A stretch of 64,000 nt of DNA from BRHc4a sp049323915 (GCA_049323915.1 JBMOPC010000001.1:72398-136397); one strand, 5' to 3'. Positions 1-9,119 are shown, numbered from the stretch's first letter. Numbers and translations are program-made. Notes: a model not told the origin generated them from the letters alone.

Positions 1-114
1 AACAAAATCATCTCAATTATGAAAATTGTCGGATTGGTTGTATTTTTTGTGTTTGTGCTGGCAATGGTGATGGAATACAGAATTTTAAAGAAAAAATATT
101 TATTCTTTACATAA
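1..114 (+). CDS. C-terminal end of an unidentified membrane protein (partial)
   Basis: The first frame is open from the window edge to a TAA at 112-114 and encodes 37 residues: a hydrophobic stretch rich in V, F, L and M (about residues 9-23), then a basic tail containing KKK. This looks like a last membrane helix with a positive cytoplasmic end. An internal ATG at 19 has no clear ribosome site, so it is more likely the tail of a gene starting outside the window than a complete small gene. I do not recognise the family. The next 287 bases, up to the cooC start at 402, are AT-rich and hold no gene I can support. Confidence 0.4.
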   Translation, partial: NKIISIMKIVGLVVFFVFVLAMVMEYRILKKKYLFFT

Positions 115-401
115 ACAATTGTTATAAGAGCACTATTGCTTGGAATAGTATGGCTTTGAAAAAAATTTTTGAGCCTAAATCTCCATAGGTTCAGAATTTT
201 TTCTTTATTTTAAGAGGAGTTTTATTTTCAGACGTCGAACTACAGCTCGAATGCCGTAAAAAATATGCAAAAGAAGGGGTTTGGGTTGCAGAAGGATTTT
301 CTCTTATTCTTGTAGAAAGACAAGGGTTGAAATACTTTTGCGCTTTTCTGGATGTTGCACTTTTCACAGCAACGAATTTATACAATAACGGGGTGAGGTA
401 C

Positions 402-1169
402 GTGAAAATAGCAGTTTCGGGGAAAGGCGGAGTGGGCAAGACAACTATAGCATCTGCCCTTATCAAGTCCTTCGGTGAGACTCACCAGGCAGTTTACGCC
501 ATTGACGGGGATCCCGACGCCTGCCTTGCGGCGGCAATAGGTATCCCCGCTAAAGTGTACGCTTCTATAAAACCAGTGGTTGAGATGGGTGACAAGATAA
601 AGCAGGTAAGCGGGGGAGGAGCCTTCTACACACTCAACCCCAGCATAGATGACAGTATTCTTGAAGACCACTGTTACAAGCACGGCAATGTTTTCTTCAT
701 GCGCATGGGCGACGTCAAGAAAGGAGGCTCCCAGTGCTACTGCAGGGAAAACACCTTTCTTCAGGCACTTATTTCAAGGCTTTTGCTGGACCAAGACCAG
801 GTGGTGGTTATGGACATGGGGGCCGGCATTGAACACCTCTCCAGGGGCACCTCCAGAGGTGTGGACATCATGCTGGTGGTGGTGGAGCCCAGCCAGAACA
901 GCGTAAACACGGCCCTAAACGTTAAAAAAATGGCGGCCGATCTGGGCATAGGGCGGATAAGGATATTGGGCAACAAAATAAGGTCGGACAGGGAAAAAGA
1001 TTTTATTGAAAAAAGTTTCCAGCCCGGTGAGGTGCTGGGGTTTATTAGATTTAGCAATGAAATATGGGAGAGCTCCATGGACCAAGGCTCAGCCAAGGCG
1101 GAAGGAGAACTGCTGGAAGGAATGAGGGAGGTCCGGGAAAAGATTTTGGGAGAGGTAGGTGGTTTTTAA
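402..1169 (+). CDS. cooC: CooC-type nickel-insertion ATPase for CO dehydrogenase
   Basis: MinD/ParA-like P-loop ATPase of 255 residues. CooC proteins load nickel into the C-cluster of CO dehydrogenase, using ATP-driven dimerisation. The sequence shows the deviant Walker A motif GKGGVGKTT (residues 7-15), the DGDPDA motif, a CYC pair (C112 and C114, the expected metal-binding dimer-interface cysteines) and a DMGAGIEHLSRG Walker B region. I chose GTG 402 because GGGGTGAGG lies just upstream and homologs begin with MKIAVSGKGG. An in-frame ATG at 327 would add 25 residues unlike the family. It precedes acsA, its likely client, by 116 bases. A second CooC paralog lies at 7222. Confidence 0.9.
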   Translation: MKIAVSGKGGVGKTTIASALIKSFGETHQAVYAIDGDPDACLAAAIGIPAKVYASIKPVVEMGDKIKQVSGGGAFYTLNPSIDDSILEDHCYKHGNVFFMRMGDVKKGGSQCYCRENTFLQALISRLLLDQDQVVVMDMGAGIEHLSRGTSRGVDIMLVVVEPSQNSVNTALNVKKMAADLGIGRIRILGNKIRSDREKDFIEKSFQPGEVLGFIRFSNEIWESSMDQGSAKAEGELLEGMREVREKILGEVGGF

Positions 1170-1186
1170 GCGGAGATAGGGGAGGA

Positions 1187-1249
1187 GCCGGTTAAAGATG
1201 GTTAAAGGTGGTTAAAGATGCATATTGAAACCGTCAGCATTTAACCGGC
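1187..1249. repeat. Three 10-bp tandem repeats inside a 10-bp inverted repeat, upstream of acsA
   Basis: Positions 1191-1220 are three head-to-tail copies of GTTAAAGATG (the middle copy has G for A). They are flanked by GCCGGTTAAA at 1187-1196 and its exact inverse TTTAACCGGC at 1240-1249. The 10-base period would put the repeats on one face of the helix. A regulator-binding site or leader hairpin for acsA, which starts 36 bases downstream, is an inference. Confidence 0.5.
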
Positions 1250-1285
1250 CGGTTGATTGAATTTATTATTAAGGAGGTTAAAGTA

Positions 1286-3301
1286 ATGCCAAGGTTTAGC
1301 GATCCCAGTCATACCTGCAGGCCTTCGGCGGCCCCCCGGGTTGTCGATCCGAAGTCTGTTAAACGCTCAGTAGACCCCGGCGTCCTTGAAATGATTGACA
1401 TTGCCAAGGAGCGGGGCATGATTACAGCCTTTGACCGGGCAGTGGCCCAGCAGCCACAATGTCAATTCGGCTATAAAGGTCTTTGCTGCCGCTTCTGCAT
1501 GATGGGCCCGTGCCGCATCAAGGCCGACGAAGGCCCTGCCAGCAAAGGAATCTGCGGAGCTTCCCACTGGACCATAGCCGCCCGCAGCACCGGCCTTATG
1601 CTTCTTACCGGCGCCGCTTCCCACAGCGAGCACGCCAGCCACATGGCCCACACCCTTCTGGAGGCATCCGAGGGACATGCCCCGGACTACGGCATTAAGG
1701 ACAGGGATAAGCTCACCCGCGTAGCCACAAGGATAGGCGTGGCCACCGAGGGCCGCAGTGACAACGAGATAGCCCATGATGTGGCCAAGGCCGCACTGAA
1801 GGAGTACAGCCGCCTCAAGTTCGAAGGCGAGTCCCTCTGGGTCAACACCACCGCCACCAAGGGGCGCATAGAGAAATTCCGCACCCACAACATTATGCCC
1901 AGCGGCATTTACAACGTTATTTCCGAACTGGTCACCCAGGCCCACGTGGGTATGGACAATGACCCGGTAAACATCATATTCTCCGCCCTGCGGGTATCCC
2001 TTGGAGATTACGTGGGAATGCACATCGGCACCGACCTTTCCGACATAATCTTCGGAACCCCGAGGCCTGTGGTCAGCGAGGCAAATCTGGGAGTAATAGA
2101 CCCCGAGTGTGTCAACGTTGTGCTGCACGGACACAACCCCATTCTTTCCGATATCATAGTACAGGCAGCCAAGGAGCTTGAAGGGGAGGCCCAGGCAGCC
2201 GGCGCCAAGAAAATCAAGCTGATGGGCATTTGCTGCACCGGCAATGAGGTCCTAATGCGCCATGGCGTTCCCATAGTGACTTCATTCTCTTCCCAGGAAT
2301 ACGCAATCGCCACCGGAGCCATCGATGCAATGGTTGTGGACGTACAGTGCATCATGCCGTCCCTCCGTACGGCTGCCGAGTGCTTCCACACCAGGATCAT
2401 CACCACTTCGCCCATTGTAAAGATTCCGGGGTCTTACCATATCGACTATCAGACAACTACCGCCCTTGACAACGCCAAGATGGCTCTGCGCCTGGCAATA
2501 GATGCTTTCAAACTGAGAGATCCTCAGAAGATACACATTCCCAATGTGGTTAACAAGGTAGTGGCCGGCTGGAGCCTTGAGGCACTGTACGAACTGTTTG
2601 CCACCGTCAGCCCCGACAAGCCTGTCAAGGCCCTCACCGACGCCATACTGGCAGGGGAACTCAAGGGCGTGGCGCTGTTTGCCGGCTGCAACAACGTAAA
2701 GCGGCCCCAGGACGAGAGCCACACCGGCATCATAAAGGAAATGCTGAAGAACGACGTATTTGTAATCGGTACCGGTTGCGCCATGCAGGGCTGCGCCAAA
2801 CTTGGCCTCCTGGCCCCCGAGGCGATGGAATATGCAGGCCCCGGACTGAAGAAGTTCCTGGCCAGGATAAGCGAGAAGGCCAACCTCAGCGTTCCGCTGC
2901 CGCCGGTATTCCACATGGGATCCTGTGTCGACAACACCCGCTGCTCGGACCTTCTGATGGCTATGGCCAACGAGCTGGGCGTGGACACCCCGAAGGTGCC
3001 CTGGGTGGCATCGGCCCCCGAGGCAATGAGCGGCAAGGCCGTGGCCATCGGCTGCTGGTGCGTGGCTATGGGAATGCCGGTACACGTGGGAGCACTGCCA
3101 CCTCTCGAAGGCAGCGACCTGATTTACTCCATCGTCACCCAGGTTGCCGGTGACGTTTACGGCGGGTACTTCATCTTCGAAGTGGATCCCGAAGTTGCCG
3201 CCAAGAAGATGCTCAACGCCCTGCAGTACCGCACCTGGAAGCTTGGTGTTCATAAGAAGGCCGCGGAAGAATTCGAAACCGCCCTGTGCCAGAACTACTA
3301 A
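1286..3301 (+). CDS. acsA: Carbon monoxide dehydrogenase catalytic subunit (CODH of the CODH/ACS complex)
   Basis: Nickel-iron-sulfur enzyme of 671 residues that interconverts CO2 and CO and passes CO down a tunnel to acetyl-CoA synthase. The N-terminus has the cysteine pattern of the D and B clusters (C59, C67, C68, C71, C76 in CQFGYKGLCCRFCMMGPC). Later motifs match C-cluster ligand regions: GICCTGNEVLMRHG, FAGCNNVKRP, IGTGCAMQGCAKLG and HMGSCVDNTR. Length and order match the bacterial AcsA/CooS family. The start is ATG 1286 behind AAGGAGG; an upstream in-frame ATG at 1253 lacks a ribosome site. acsB follows after 28 bases, so the two are probably co-transcribed and form the bifunctional complex. 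Confidence 0.96.
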   Translation: MPRFSDPSHTCRPSAAPRVVDPKSVKRSVDPGVLEMIDIAKERGMITAFDRAVAQQPQCQFGYKGLCCRFCMMGPCRIKADEGPASKGICGASHWTIAARSTGLMLLTGAASHSEHASHMAHTLLEASEGHAPDYGIKDRDKLTRVATRIGVATEGRSDNEIAHDVAKAALKEYSRLKFEGESLWVNTTATKGRIEKFRTHNIMPSGIYNVISELVTQAHVGMDNDPVNIIFSALRVSLGDYVGMHIGTDLSDIIFGTPRPVVSEANLGVIDPECVNVVLHGHNPILSDIIVQAAKELEGEAQAAGAKKIKLMGICCTGNEVLMRHGVPIVTSFSSQEYAIATGAIDAMVVDVQCIMPSLRTAAECFHTRIITTSPIVKIPGSYHIDYQTTTALDNAKMALRLAIDAFKLRDPQKIHIPNVVNKVVAGWSLEALYELFATVSPDKPVKALTDAILAGELKGVALFAGCNNVKRPQDESHTGIIKEMLKNDVFVIGTGCAMQGCAKLGLLAPEAMEYAGPGLKKFLARISEKANLSVPLPPVFHMGSCVDNTRCSDLLMAMANELGVDTPKVPWVASAPEAMSGKAVAIGCWCVAMGMPVHVGALPPLEGSDLIYSIVTQVAGDVYGGYFIFEVDPEVAAKKMLNALQYRTWKLGVHKKAAEEFETALCQNY

Positions 3302-3329
3302 TTCTTCAGTTTGAAAGGAGGAGAATAAA

Positions 3330-5531
3330 TTGTCTGAGCAGATTAATTTCGACCAGATTTTTGAAGGCGCTGTAGAACCCGCTAAAGAGCCCAAGGCGCT
3401 TTTCAAGTCTGCATATAACGGCGCCATCACCGCCATGAGCTATGCGGAAATACTGTTAAACCAGGCTATCCGCGAGTATGGCCCGGACCAGCCGGTGAAA
3501 TATCCGGACACCGCCTACTATCTTCCTGTCATCCGCTGCCTCAGCGGCGAAGAAGTAAGGACACTGGGAGACCTTGTGCCCATCCTCAACCGCATGAGGG
3601 CCTCTTTCAAAGAGGACTACAGGGACTTCACCAACGCCCGCCAGATGGGTGAGGCCACCTGGTACGCCGCCGAAATAATTGAGTCGGTGCGCTACCTGAA
3701 AAACACACCTGAGAACCCGCTGCACGTGGCTCCCTGGACCGGCTTCCTGGGCGACCCGGTGGTGCGTATGTACGGCACCAAGCTGGTTGACTGGACCATC
3801 CCGGGTGAAGCAGTTATCGTGGGCCGCGCAAAGGACAGCAAGGCCGCCAAGAAGCTTGTGGACAGCTTTATGGCCAAGGGTCTCATGCTCTTCCTCTGCG
3901 ACGAGATCATCGAGCAGCTGATGGAAGAAAACGTCAAGCTGGGTGTTGACTACATCGCGTTCCCCCTGGGCAACTTCACCCAGGTTGTTCACGCCGCCAA
4001 CTTCGCACTGCGGGCCGGCATGATGTTCGGCGCCATCCCGGCTGGAGCCAGGGACGCCCAGCGTGACTACCAGCACCGCCGGGTACTGGCCTTCATACTG
4101 TACCTGGGCGAGCACGACATGGTCAAGGACGCCGCCTGCATGGGCGCCATAAACGTGGGCTTCCCGGTAATCACCGACCAGGAGCTGCCCGAAGACAAGC
4201 AGATCAAGGACTGGTTCGTATCTCAGCCCGACTATGACAAGATAGTACAGACCTGCCTTGAGGTGCGCGGAATCAAGATTACCGCCATCGACATCGACGT
4301 TCCCATCACCATCGGCCCGGCCTTTGAGGGAGAGTCAATCCGCAAGAAGGACATGTACGTGGAGTTCGGCGGCACCAAGACCCCAGGCTTTGAGCTGGTC
4401 AGGATGGTTGGCGAGGACGAGATCGAAGACGGCAGGATCACGGTTGTGGGCCCGGACATCGACACAATCCAGCCGGGCGGCAGGATGCCCATAGGACTTG
4501 TGATAGATGTTTACGGCCGCAAGATGCAGGAAGATTTTGAGCCTGTGCTGGAGCGCCGCATACACTATTTCACCAACTATGGCGAAGGACTGTGGCACGT
4601 TGCCCAGAGGGATATCAACTGGATGCGTATTTCCAATGACGCCTTCAACAAGGGTTTCCGCCTGGAGCATATCGGCAAAATTCTGTACGCCAAATTCAAG
4701 TCCGAATTCCCGGCCATCGTGGACCGCGTTCAGGTAACCATATACACCGACGAGCAGAAGGTAATCGAAATGCGGGACCTGGCCCGCAGTTACTACCAGA
4801 AGAGGGACGACCGCCTCAAGGAGCTGCAGGATGAGAAAGTGGACACCTTCTATTCCTGCACACTGTGCCAGTCCTTCGCCCCCACCCACGTCTGCGTTAT
4901 CGCACCCGAGCGCGTTGGACTGTGCGGCGCGGTGAGCTGGCTGGACGCCAAGGCGGCATATGAGATCAATCCGCACGGATCCAACCAGCCCATTCCCAAG
5001 AAGGGCACCATCGACGAGTTCAAGGGCCAGTGGGAGTCCTTCAACGAGTTCTGTTTCAACAACTCGCAGAGGAACATCACCAATGTGAACTTCTATACCA
5101 TCATGGAGTTCCCGATGACCTCCTGCGGCTGCTTCGAGTGCATACTGGCAATGGTTCCCGAGTGCAACGGCTTTATGGTGGTCAACCGTGAGCATGGCGG
5201 AATGACACCTTCCGGAATGACCTTCTCCACCCTGGCCGGCACCATCGGCGCCGGAGCACAGATGCCCGGATTCATGGGCTGCGGCAAGTCCTACCTGGGA
5301 TCCCGCAAGTTCGTTCCCGCCGACGGCGGTCTCGGACGTCTGGTATGGATGCCCAAGGCGCTTAAGGAAGAGCTTCGCCCACTGCTGGAGGAAGCTGCCG
5401 AGAATGCCGGACTGGGCAAAGAGTTCGTCGACAAGATAGCCGATGAAAGCGTGGGAACATCCGGTGACGAGATAATGAGCTTCCTCGAGGAAAAAGGTCA
5501 CCCGGCCCTCACCATGGACCCGCTTCTGTAA
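3330..5531 (+). CDS. acsB: Acetyl-CoA synthase (CODH/ACS alpha-type subunit)
   Basis: Enzyme of 733 residues that joins CO, a methyl group from the corrinoid protein and CoA into acetyl-CoA at the nickel A-cluster. The A-cluster ligands are visible: the CTLCQSFAPTHVC segment with a further cysteine in VGLCG, and the CGCFEC motif whose CGC chelates the distal nickel. The full three-domain length of Moorella-type AcsB is kept, including the N-terminal CODH-contacting region that archaeal forms lack. The start is a TTG at 3330 behind AAAGGAGGAG. It is the second gene of the acs operon, with acsC 115 bases downstream. Confidence 0.96.
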   Translation: MSEQINFDQIFEGAVEPAKEPKALFKSAYNGAITAMSYAEILLNQAIREYGPDQPVKYPDTAYYLPVIRCLSGEEVRTLGDLVPILNRMRASFKEDYRDFTNARQMGEATWYAAEIIESVRYLKNTPENPLHVAPWTGFLGDPVVRMYGTKLVDWTIPGEAVIVGRAKDSKAAKKLVDSFMAKGLMLFLCDEIIEQLMEENVKLGVDYIAFPLGNFTQVVHAANFALRAGMMFGAIPAGARDAQRDYQHRRVLAFILYLGEHDMVKDAACMGAINVGFPVITDQELPEDKQIKDWFVSQPDYDKIVQTCLEVRGIKITAIDIDVPITIGPAFEGESIRKKDMYVEFGGTKTPGFELVRMVGEDEIEDGRITVVGPDIDTIQPGGRMPIGLVIDVYGRKMQEDFEPVLERRIHYFTNYGEGLWHVAQRDINWMRISNDAFNKGFRLEHIGKILYAKFKSEFPAIVDRVQVTIYTDEQKVIEMRDLARSYYQKRDDRLKELQDEKVDTFYSCTLCQSFAPTHVCVIAPERVGLCGAVSWLDAKAAYEINPHGSNQPIPKKGTIDEFKGQWESFNEFCFNNSQRNITNVNFYTIMEFPMTSCGCFECILAMVPECNGFMVVNREHGGMTPSGMTFSTLAGTIGAGAQMPGFMGCGKSYLGSRKFVPADGGLGRLVWMPKALKEELRPLLEEAAENAGLGKEFVDKIADESVGTSGDEIMSFLEEKGHPALTMDPLL

Positions 5532-5646
5532 TTACGTTTAAGCAAACGACGTATAATCCGGCAAGGACACCCGGAAAAACCGGGTGTCCTCCGGGTGTCG
5601 GGATTTTAAAAGTTCAACAACAACCGATGAGAAAGGAGTACGGAGA

Positions 5647-6981
5647 ATGGGTTTAACTGGTTTAGAAATTTTTAAACAATTGCCCAAAACCAACTGTAAG
5701 GATTGCGGACAACCCACCTGTCTGGCCTTCGCCATGGCTCTGGCCGGCGGTAAAGCCAGCCTGGATCAATGCCCCCATGTGAGCACCGCCGCCCGCGAGG
5801 CTTTGGATTCCGCTTCCGCTCCGCCTATCGCCCTTGTTAAAATAGGAGCTGGAGAAAAAGCTATCGAGCTGGGCAACGAGACCGTGCTGTTCCGTCACGA
5901 CAAGAGATTTGAGCACATGACAGGAATAGCCATTTCCGTTTGCGACACCATGAGCGCCGAAGAGGTGGCCGCAAAGGTCGGACAGTTGAACAAGCTGGTA
6001 TTTGACAGGGTCGGGCAGACTCACAGCGTCAACCTCGTGGCTGTCGGCAACTGCTCCGGTGATGCCGGAAAATTTGCAGACGCTGTAAAGGTTGCCTTTG
6101 AAAAGACCGAGCTCCCGCTGGTGCTGATGAGCGAAGATCCCGCCGCCATCGAAAAGGCGCTGGAGATCACCGCCGCCAAGAAGCCTCTGGTTTGCGGAGC
6201 CAACGCCGCCAACCTGGAAGCCATGACCGGCCTGGCCAAAAAATTCGAAGTGCCCATGGTTGTAAGGGGCGCAGACCTTAATGAGCTTGCCGCGCTGGTT
6301 GAAAAAGTCGTGGGCATGGGCCACAAGCAGCTGGTTATTGATTCCGGCGCCAGGGAAGTCAACAAGGTGCTGGCCGACCAGACACAGCTCCGCCGCCAGG
6401 CGCTCAAGAAATTCCGCCCCTTCGGTTACCCCACCATCGCCTTTGCGAATAATGCTGATCCCGTGCAGGCCGTGGTCGACGCCGGAGTATACATCGCCAA
6501 GTACGCAAGCATAGTTGTGGTGGAAAGCGCGGACCCGGCCGATGTGCTGCCGCTGATCACCCTGCGGCTGAACATCTACACCGACCCGCAGAAGCCCATC
6601 GCCGTCGAGTCCAAGATATACGCGATCGGTAATGCAACAGCGGATTCCCCGGTATATATCACCACCAACTTCTCGCTGACCTACTTCTGCGTGGCCGGCG
6701 ACGTGGAAACATCCCGGGTGCCCGGATACATCCTGCCGGTGGACACCGACGGCATCTCGGTCATGACCGGATGGGCCGCAGGAAAGTTCACACCGGAAAA
6801 AATCACCGAATTGCTTCAGAACAGCGGTATCGCCGATAAGGTCAGCCATCGCAAGGTTATCATACCGGGTGGAGTGGCCGTGCTGAGCGGAAAACTGCAG
6901 GAGCTTTCCGGATGGGAAGTGCTGGTCGGTCCCCGCGAGTCCGCCGGAATACCTTCATTCCTTAAGCAGCGCTGGGCTTAA
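5647..6981 (+). CDS. acsC: Corrinoid iron-sulfur protein, large subunit
   Basis: Large subunit (444 residues) of the CoFeSP, which carries the methyl group from methyl-THF to acetyl-CoA synthase. The N-terminus holds the single [4Fe-4S] motif (C17, C20, C25, C42) used for reductive reactivation of Co(II). The remainder is the TIM-barrel and the C-terminal cobalamin-binding domain that interacts with AcsD. I chose ATG 5647 behind GAAAGGAGT; the open frame extends back to 5584 without a better site. acsC and acsD are separated here by a second cooC. Confidence 0.95.
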   Translation: MGLTGLEIFKQLPKTNCKDCGQPTCLAFAMALAGGKASLDQCPHVSTAAREALDSASAPPIALVKIGAGEKAIELGNETVLFRHDKRFEHMTGIAISVCDTMSAEEVAAKVGQLNKLVFDRVGQTHSVNLVAVGNCSGDAGKFADAVKVAFEKTELPLVLMSEDPAAIEKALEITAAKKPLVCGANAANLEAMTGLAKKFEVPMVVRGADLNELAALVEKVVGMGHKQLVIDSGAREVNKVLADQTQLRRQALKKFRPFGYPTIAFANNADPVQAVVDAGVYIAKYASIVVVESADPADVLPLITLRLNIYTDPQKPIAVESKIYAIGNATADSPVYITTNFSLTYFCVAGDVETSRVPGYILPVDTDGISVMTGWAAGKFTPEKITELLQNSGIADKVSHRKVIIPGGVAVLSGKLQELSGWEVLVGPRESAGIPSFLKQRWA

Positions 6982-6984
6982 GAT

Positions 6985-7043
6985 GAACGGGGACACACCT
7001 GCTGAAGCTTGGGAATTCCTTTGTGGACAGGAATGTCCCCGAA
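6985..7043. repeat. 59-bp direct repeat with GGGGACA/TGTCCCC ends, copy 1
   Basis: This copy differs from the one at 7110-7168 at only a few positions. Each runs from GGGGACACACC to GGAATGTCCCCG, so each copy is also an imperfect inverted repeat (GGGGACA against TGTCCCC) and could fold as a hairpin. A further TGTCCCC arm follows within 20 bases (7032-7038). The pair fills most of the acsC-cooC gap. A small non-coding mobile or palindromic element is likely, but unproven. Confidence 0.75.
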
Positions 7044-7109
7044 TAAAGGAATGTCCCCAATTATATAAACTGTTGTTTACCGGACTGCAGCAGTGGAAAC
7101 AGTAATAAG

Positions 7110-7168
7110 GAATGGGGACACACCTGCTGAAGCTTGTGAATTCCTTAGTGGACAGGAATGTCCCCGAA
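7110..7168. repeat. 59-bp direct repeat with GGGGACA/TGTCCCC ends, copy 2
   Basis: Second copy of the element at 6985-7043, again followed by an extra TGTCCCC arm (7178-7184). The 66-base spacer between copies shows no gene. The element ends about 40 bases before the ribosome site of the following cooC gene. Confidence 0.75.
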
Positions 7169-7221
7169 TTGAGGATTGTCCCCGAAAATCGCAGTAATAT
7201 TTACAGAAGGGTTGTGTGGAA

Positions 7222-7980
7222 ATGGCTTTTAACATCGCCATAGCGGGAAAGGGAGGGACAGGCAAGACAACTCTGGCCGCTCTCCTTATAAGACAGCTGA
7301 CAAAAGCGGGAAAGGGACCGGTCCTGGCAGTGGACGCAGACGCCAACGCCAATCTGCACGAGGCTCTCGGCATAAAAATAGATGACACCATCTCCGAGCT
7401 GTTAAACCGAATCAACAGAAATATTGAGCCGCTTCCTGCCGGCATGACCAAGGACCAGTATGTTGCATACAAGGTTCACCAGTCACTGGCGGAGGGCGAT
7501 GACGTTGACCTGCTGGTTATGGGAGGTCCGGAGGGTGCTGGCTGTTACTGCTATGCAAACAATCTGGTGCGTGGCTTTATGCAGGACCTGAGCAACAATT
7601 ACCCGTTTGTGGTGATGGATAATGAGGCCGGACTTGAACATCTGAGCCGCAGGACCACACAAAATGTTGATATTCTCTTTGTGAGCAGCGACTCCAGCGC
7701 CAGGGGCATCAGGTCGGCCGGCAGGGTCAGGGAACTGGTGGAATCCCTTGGTCTGGATATCAAAAAAATGTACCTGGTGGTTAGCAAGGTCAGCGACGGG
7801 ACATTGGAGGCCCTCCGGGAGGAAATAGAAAACACCGGACTTGAGCTGGTGGGCGCCATTCCCCTGGATGAACAGGTCCGTGAGTACGACCTGAGAAGCA
7901 AGCCGCTGGCAAATCTGCCTGACGATTCACCGGTGGTGGCGGCCGTAGACCGTATATTGGCCAAGGCCGGCATCATCTGA
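7222..7980 (+). CDS. cooC: Second CooC/AcsF-type maturation ATPase
   Basis: P-loop ATPase of 252 residues related to, but clearly different from, the one at 402. It has GKGGTGKTT (residues 9-17), DADANANLHEALG, a CYC metal-binding pair in GAGCYCYANN, and NEAGLEHLSRRT. Proteins of this type act in nickel loading of CODH or maturation of acetyl-CoA synthase; which of the two it does cannot be read from sequence. Its place between acsC and acsD is typical of acetogen-type acs operons. The start is ATG 7222. A GTG at 7216 sits closer to AGAAGGG and is a real alternative that would add two residues. Confidence 0.9.
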   Translation: MAFNIAIAGKGGTGKTTLAALLIRQLTKAGKGPVLAVDADANANLHEALGIKIDDTISELLNRINRNIEPLPAGMTKDQYVAYKVHQSLAEGDDVDLLVMGGPEGAGCYCYANNLVRGFMQDLSNNYPFVVMDNEAGLEHLSRRTTQNVDILFVSSDSSARGIRSAGRVRELVESLGLDIKKMYLVVSKVSDGTLEALREEIENTGLELVGAIPLDEQVREYDLRSKPLANLPDDSPVVAAVDRILAKAGII

Positions 7981-8083
7981 TTGACTTCGGTTCCCGGGAA
8001 CGGCCCGGATGGGAGTGTGTGGCCTGTCAGGGTCATCAGGGTGTATTATTACGGCCCTCAATTATATGAAAGGAGCGGGAGTA

Positions 8084-9034
8084 ATGGCTGTAACAATAGC
8101 TAAGGAAAGATGGACCAGCAAAGTTAACGAATTGGTCCTGGGCGTAGAGCCTAATGCTATAAAAGTCGGCGGTGACAGTACTTTGCCCTTCCTGTTCTTC
8201 GAAGGCGAAATGCCCAACCGCCCCGTGGTGGCGCTTGAAGTTCTTGATATGGAGCCGGAGGACTGGCCGGAAATACTGAAGGAGGCCTATGCAGGGGTTC
8301 TTGGAGATCCTGTGGCCTGGGCCAAGAAGGCCGTCGAGTACGGCGCCGATGTTATTTCCCTGAAACTTATCAGCGCACACCCCGATTTCAAAAACGCCAG
8401 CCCCGAGGACTGCGCCAAAACCGCCAAAGCGGTTGCTGACGCCGTTAATGTTCCCATTATAGTAATAGGCTGCGGCGTTGAGGAGAAAGACGCCGAGATT
8501 ATGCCGGTGGTTGGCGAAGCCCTTGCCGGGAAGGTTGCGCTTCTGGGCTGCGCAACACCCAACAACTACAAGACTATGACCGCAGCCTGCATGGTTAACG
8601 GTCACTCCATCATAGCGTCCAGTCCCCTGGACATCAACCTTGCCAAGCAGCTGAACATTCTTATAACTGAAATGGGGCTGCCCGCCAACAGGATCGCCAT
8701 AGACCCGCTGGTAGGAGCCCTTGGCTACGGTATTGAATATGCATACTCCATTATGGAGCGTGCCCGCCTCGGCGCACTGACCGGCGACAAAATGCTGGCC
8801 ATGCCGGTTATCTGCTTTGTGGGGCAGGAAGCCTGGAAGGCAAAAGAGTCAAAGGCCACCCGCGACGAGGCTCCCGAGTGGGGAGATCAGTCCCGCAGGG
8901 CTATTCTGTGGGAAGTCATGACAGCCACCACCTTTGCCCAGGCCAGCGGAGCCATCTTTGTGATGCGCCATCCCGAGTCCGCAAAGCAGTTTAAGGCCCA
9001 TGTCGACAAATTGATGGAGCCGGTAAAATACTAA
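8084..9034 (+). CDS. acsD: Corrinoid iron-sulfur protein, small subunit
   Basis: Small subunit (316 residues) of the CoFeSP: a TIM-barrel that pairs with AcsC and caps the cobalamin. Typical segments are the N-terminal WTSKVNELVLG, the barrel strand ADVISLKLISAHPDF, a central VIVIGCGVEEKDAE stretch and the C-terminal VMRHPES. Length fits the family (about 310-320). I chose ATG 8084 behind GAAAGGAGCGGGAG; the longer open frame from 8009 lacks a ribosome site. It lies between the second cooC and acsE in the same direction. Confidence 0.94.
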   Translation: MAVTIAKERWTSKVNELVLGVEPNAIKVGGDSTLPFLFFEGEMPNRPVVALEVLDMEPEDWPEILKEAYAGVLGDPVAWAKKAVEYGADVISLKLISAHPDFKNASPEDCAKTAKAVADAVNVPIIVIGCGVEEKDAEIMPVVGEALAGKVALLGCATPNNYKTMTAACMVNGHSIIASSPLDINLAKQLNILITEMGLPANRIAIDPLVGALGYGIEYAYSIMERARLGALTGDKMLAMPVICFVGQEAWKAKESKATRDEAPEWGDQSRRAILWEVMTATTFAQASGAIFVMRHPESAKQFKAHVDKLMEPVKY

Positions 9035-9058
9035 TCTAATCCTGTGTTAGTCACGGGT

Positions 9059-9119
9059 CAGGAGACAGAATACAGAATACAGGAGTCAGAATATTGAAGT
9101 CCTATTATTCTGTCTCCTG
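9059..9119. repeat. Inverted-repeat element with ACAGAATACAGAATA core
   Basis: CAGGAGACAGAATA (9059-9072) is exactly inverted at 9106-9119, giving a 14-bp perfect stem around a 33-base centre that repeats the AGAATACAG theme. It lies between acsD and acsE. Related AGAAT-rich inverted or tandem elements occur at 17017-17094 and 60461-60492. Confidence 0.65.

Noticed and set aside
189..401. Open frame upstream of and in frame with cooC (residues such as KYFCAFLDVALFTATN)
   Set aside because: It has no ribosome site or family match, while the GTG at 402 has GGGGTGAGG and matches CooC homolog starts. Probably chance.
191..466. 91-residue minus-strand frame opposite cooC
   Set aside because: It is the antisense of the cooC P-loop region, with no ribosome site and no family features.
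2282..3436. Long minus-strand open frames under acsA, acsB and acsC (up to 390 residues)
   Set aside because: They are shadow frames caused by codon bias in the GC-rich acs genes, with compositions rich in H, G and V, and no motifs.
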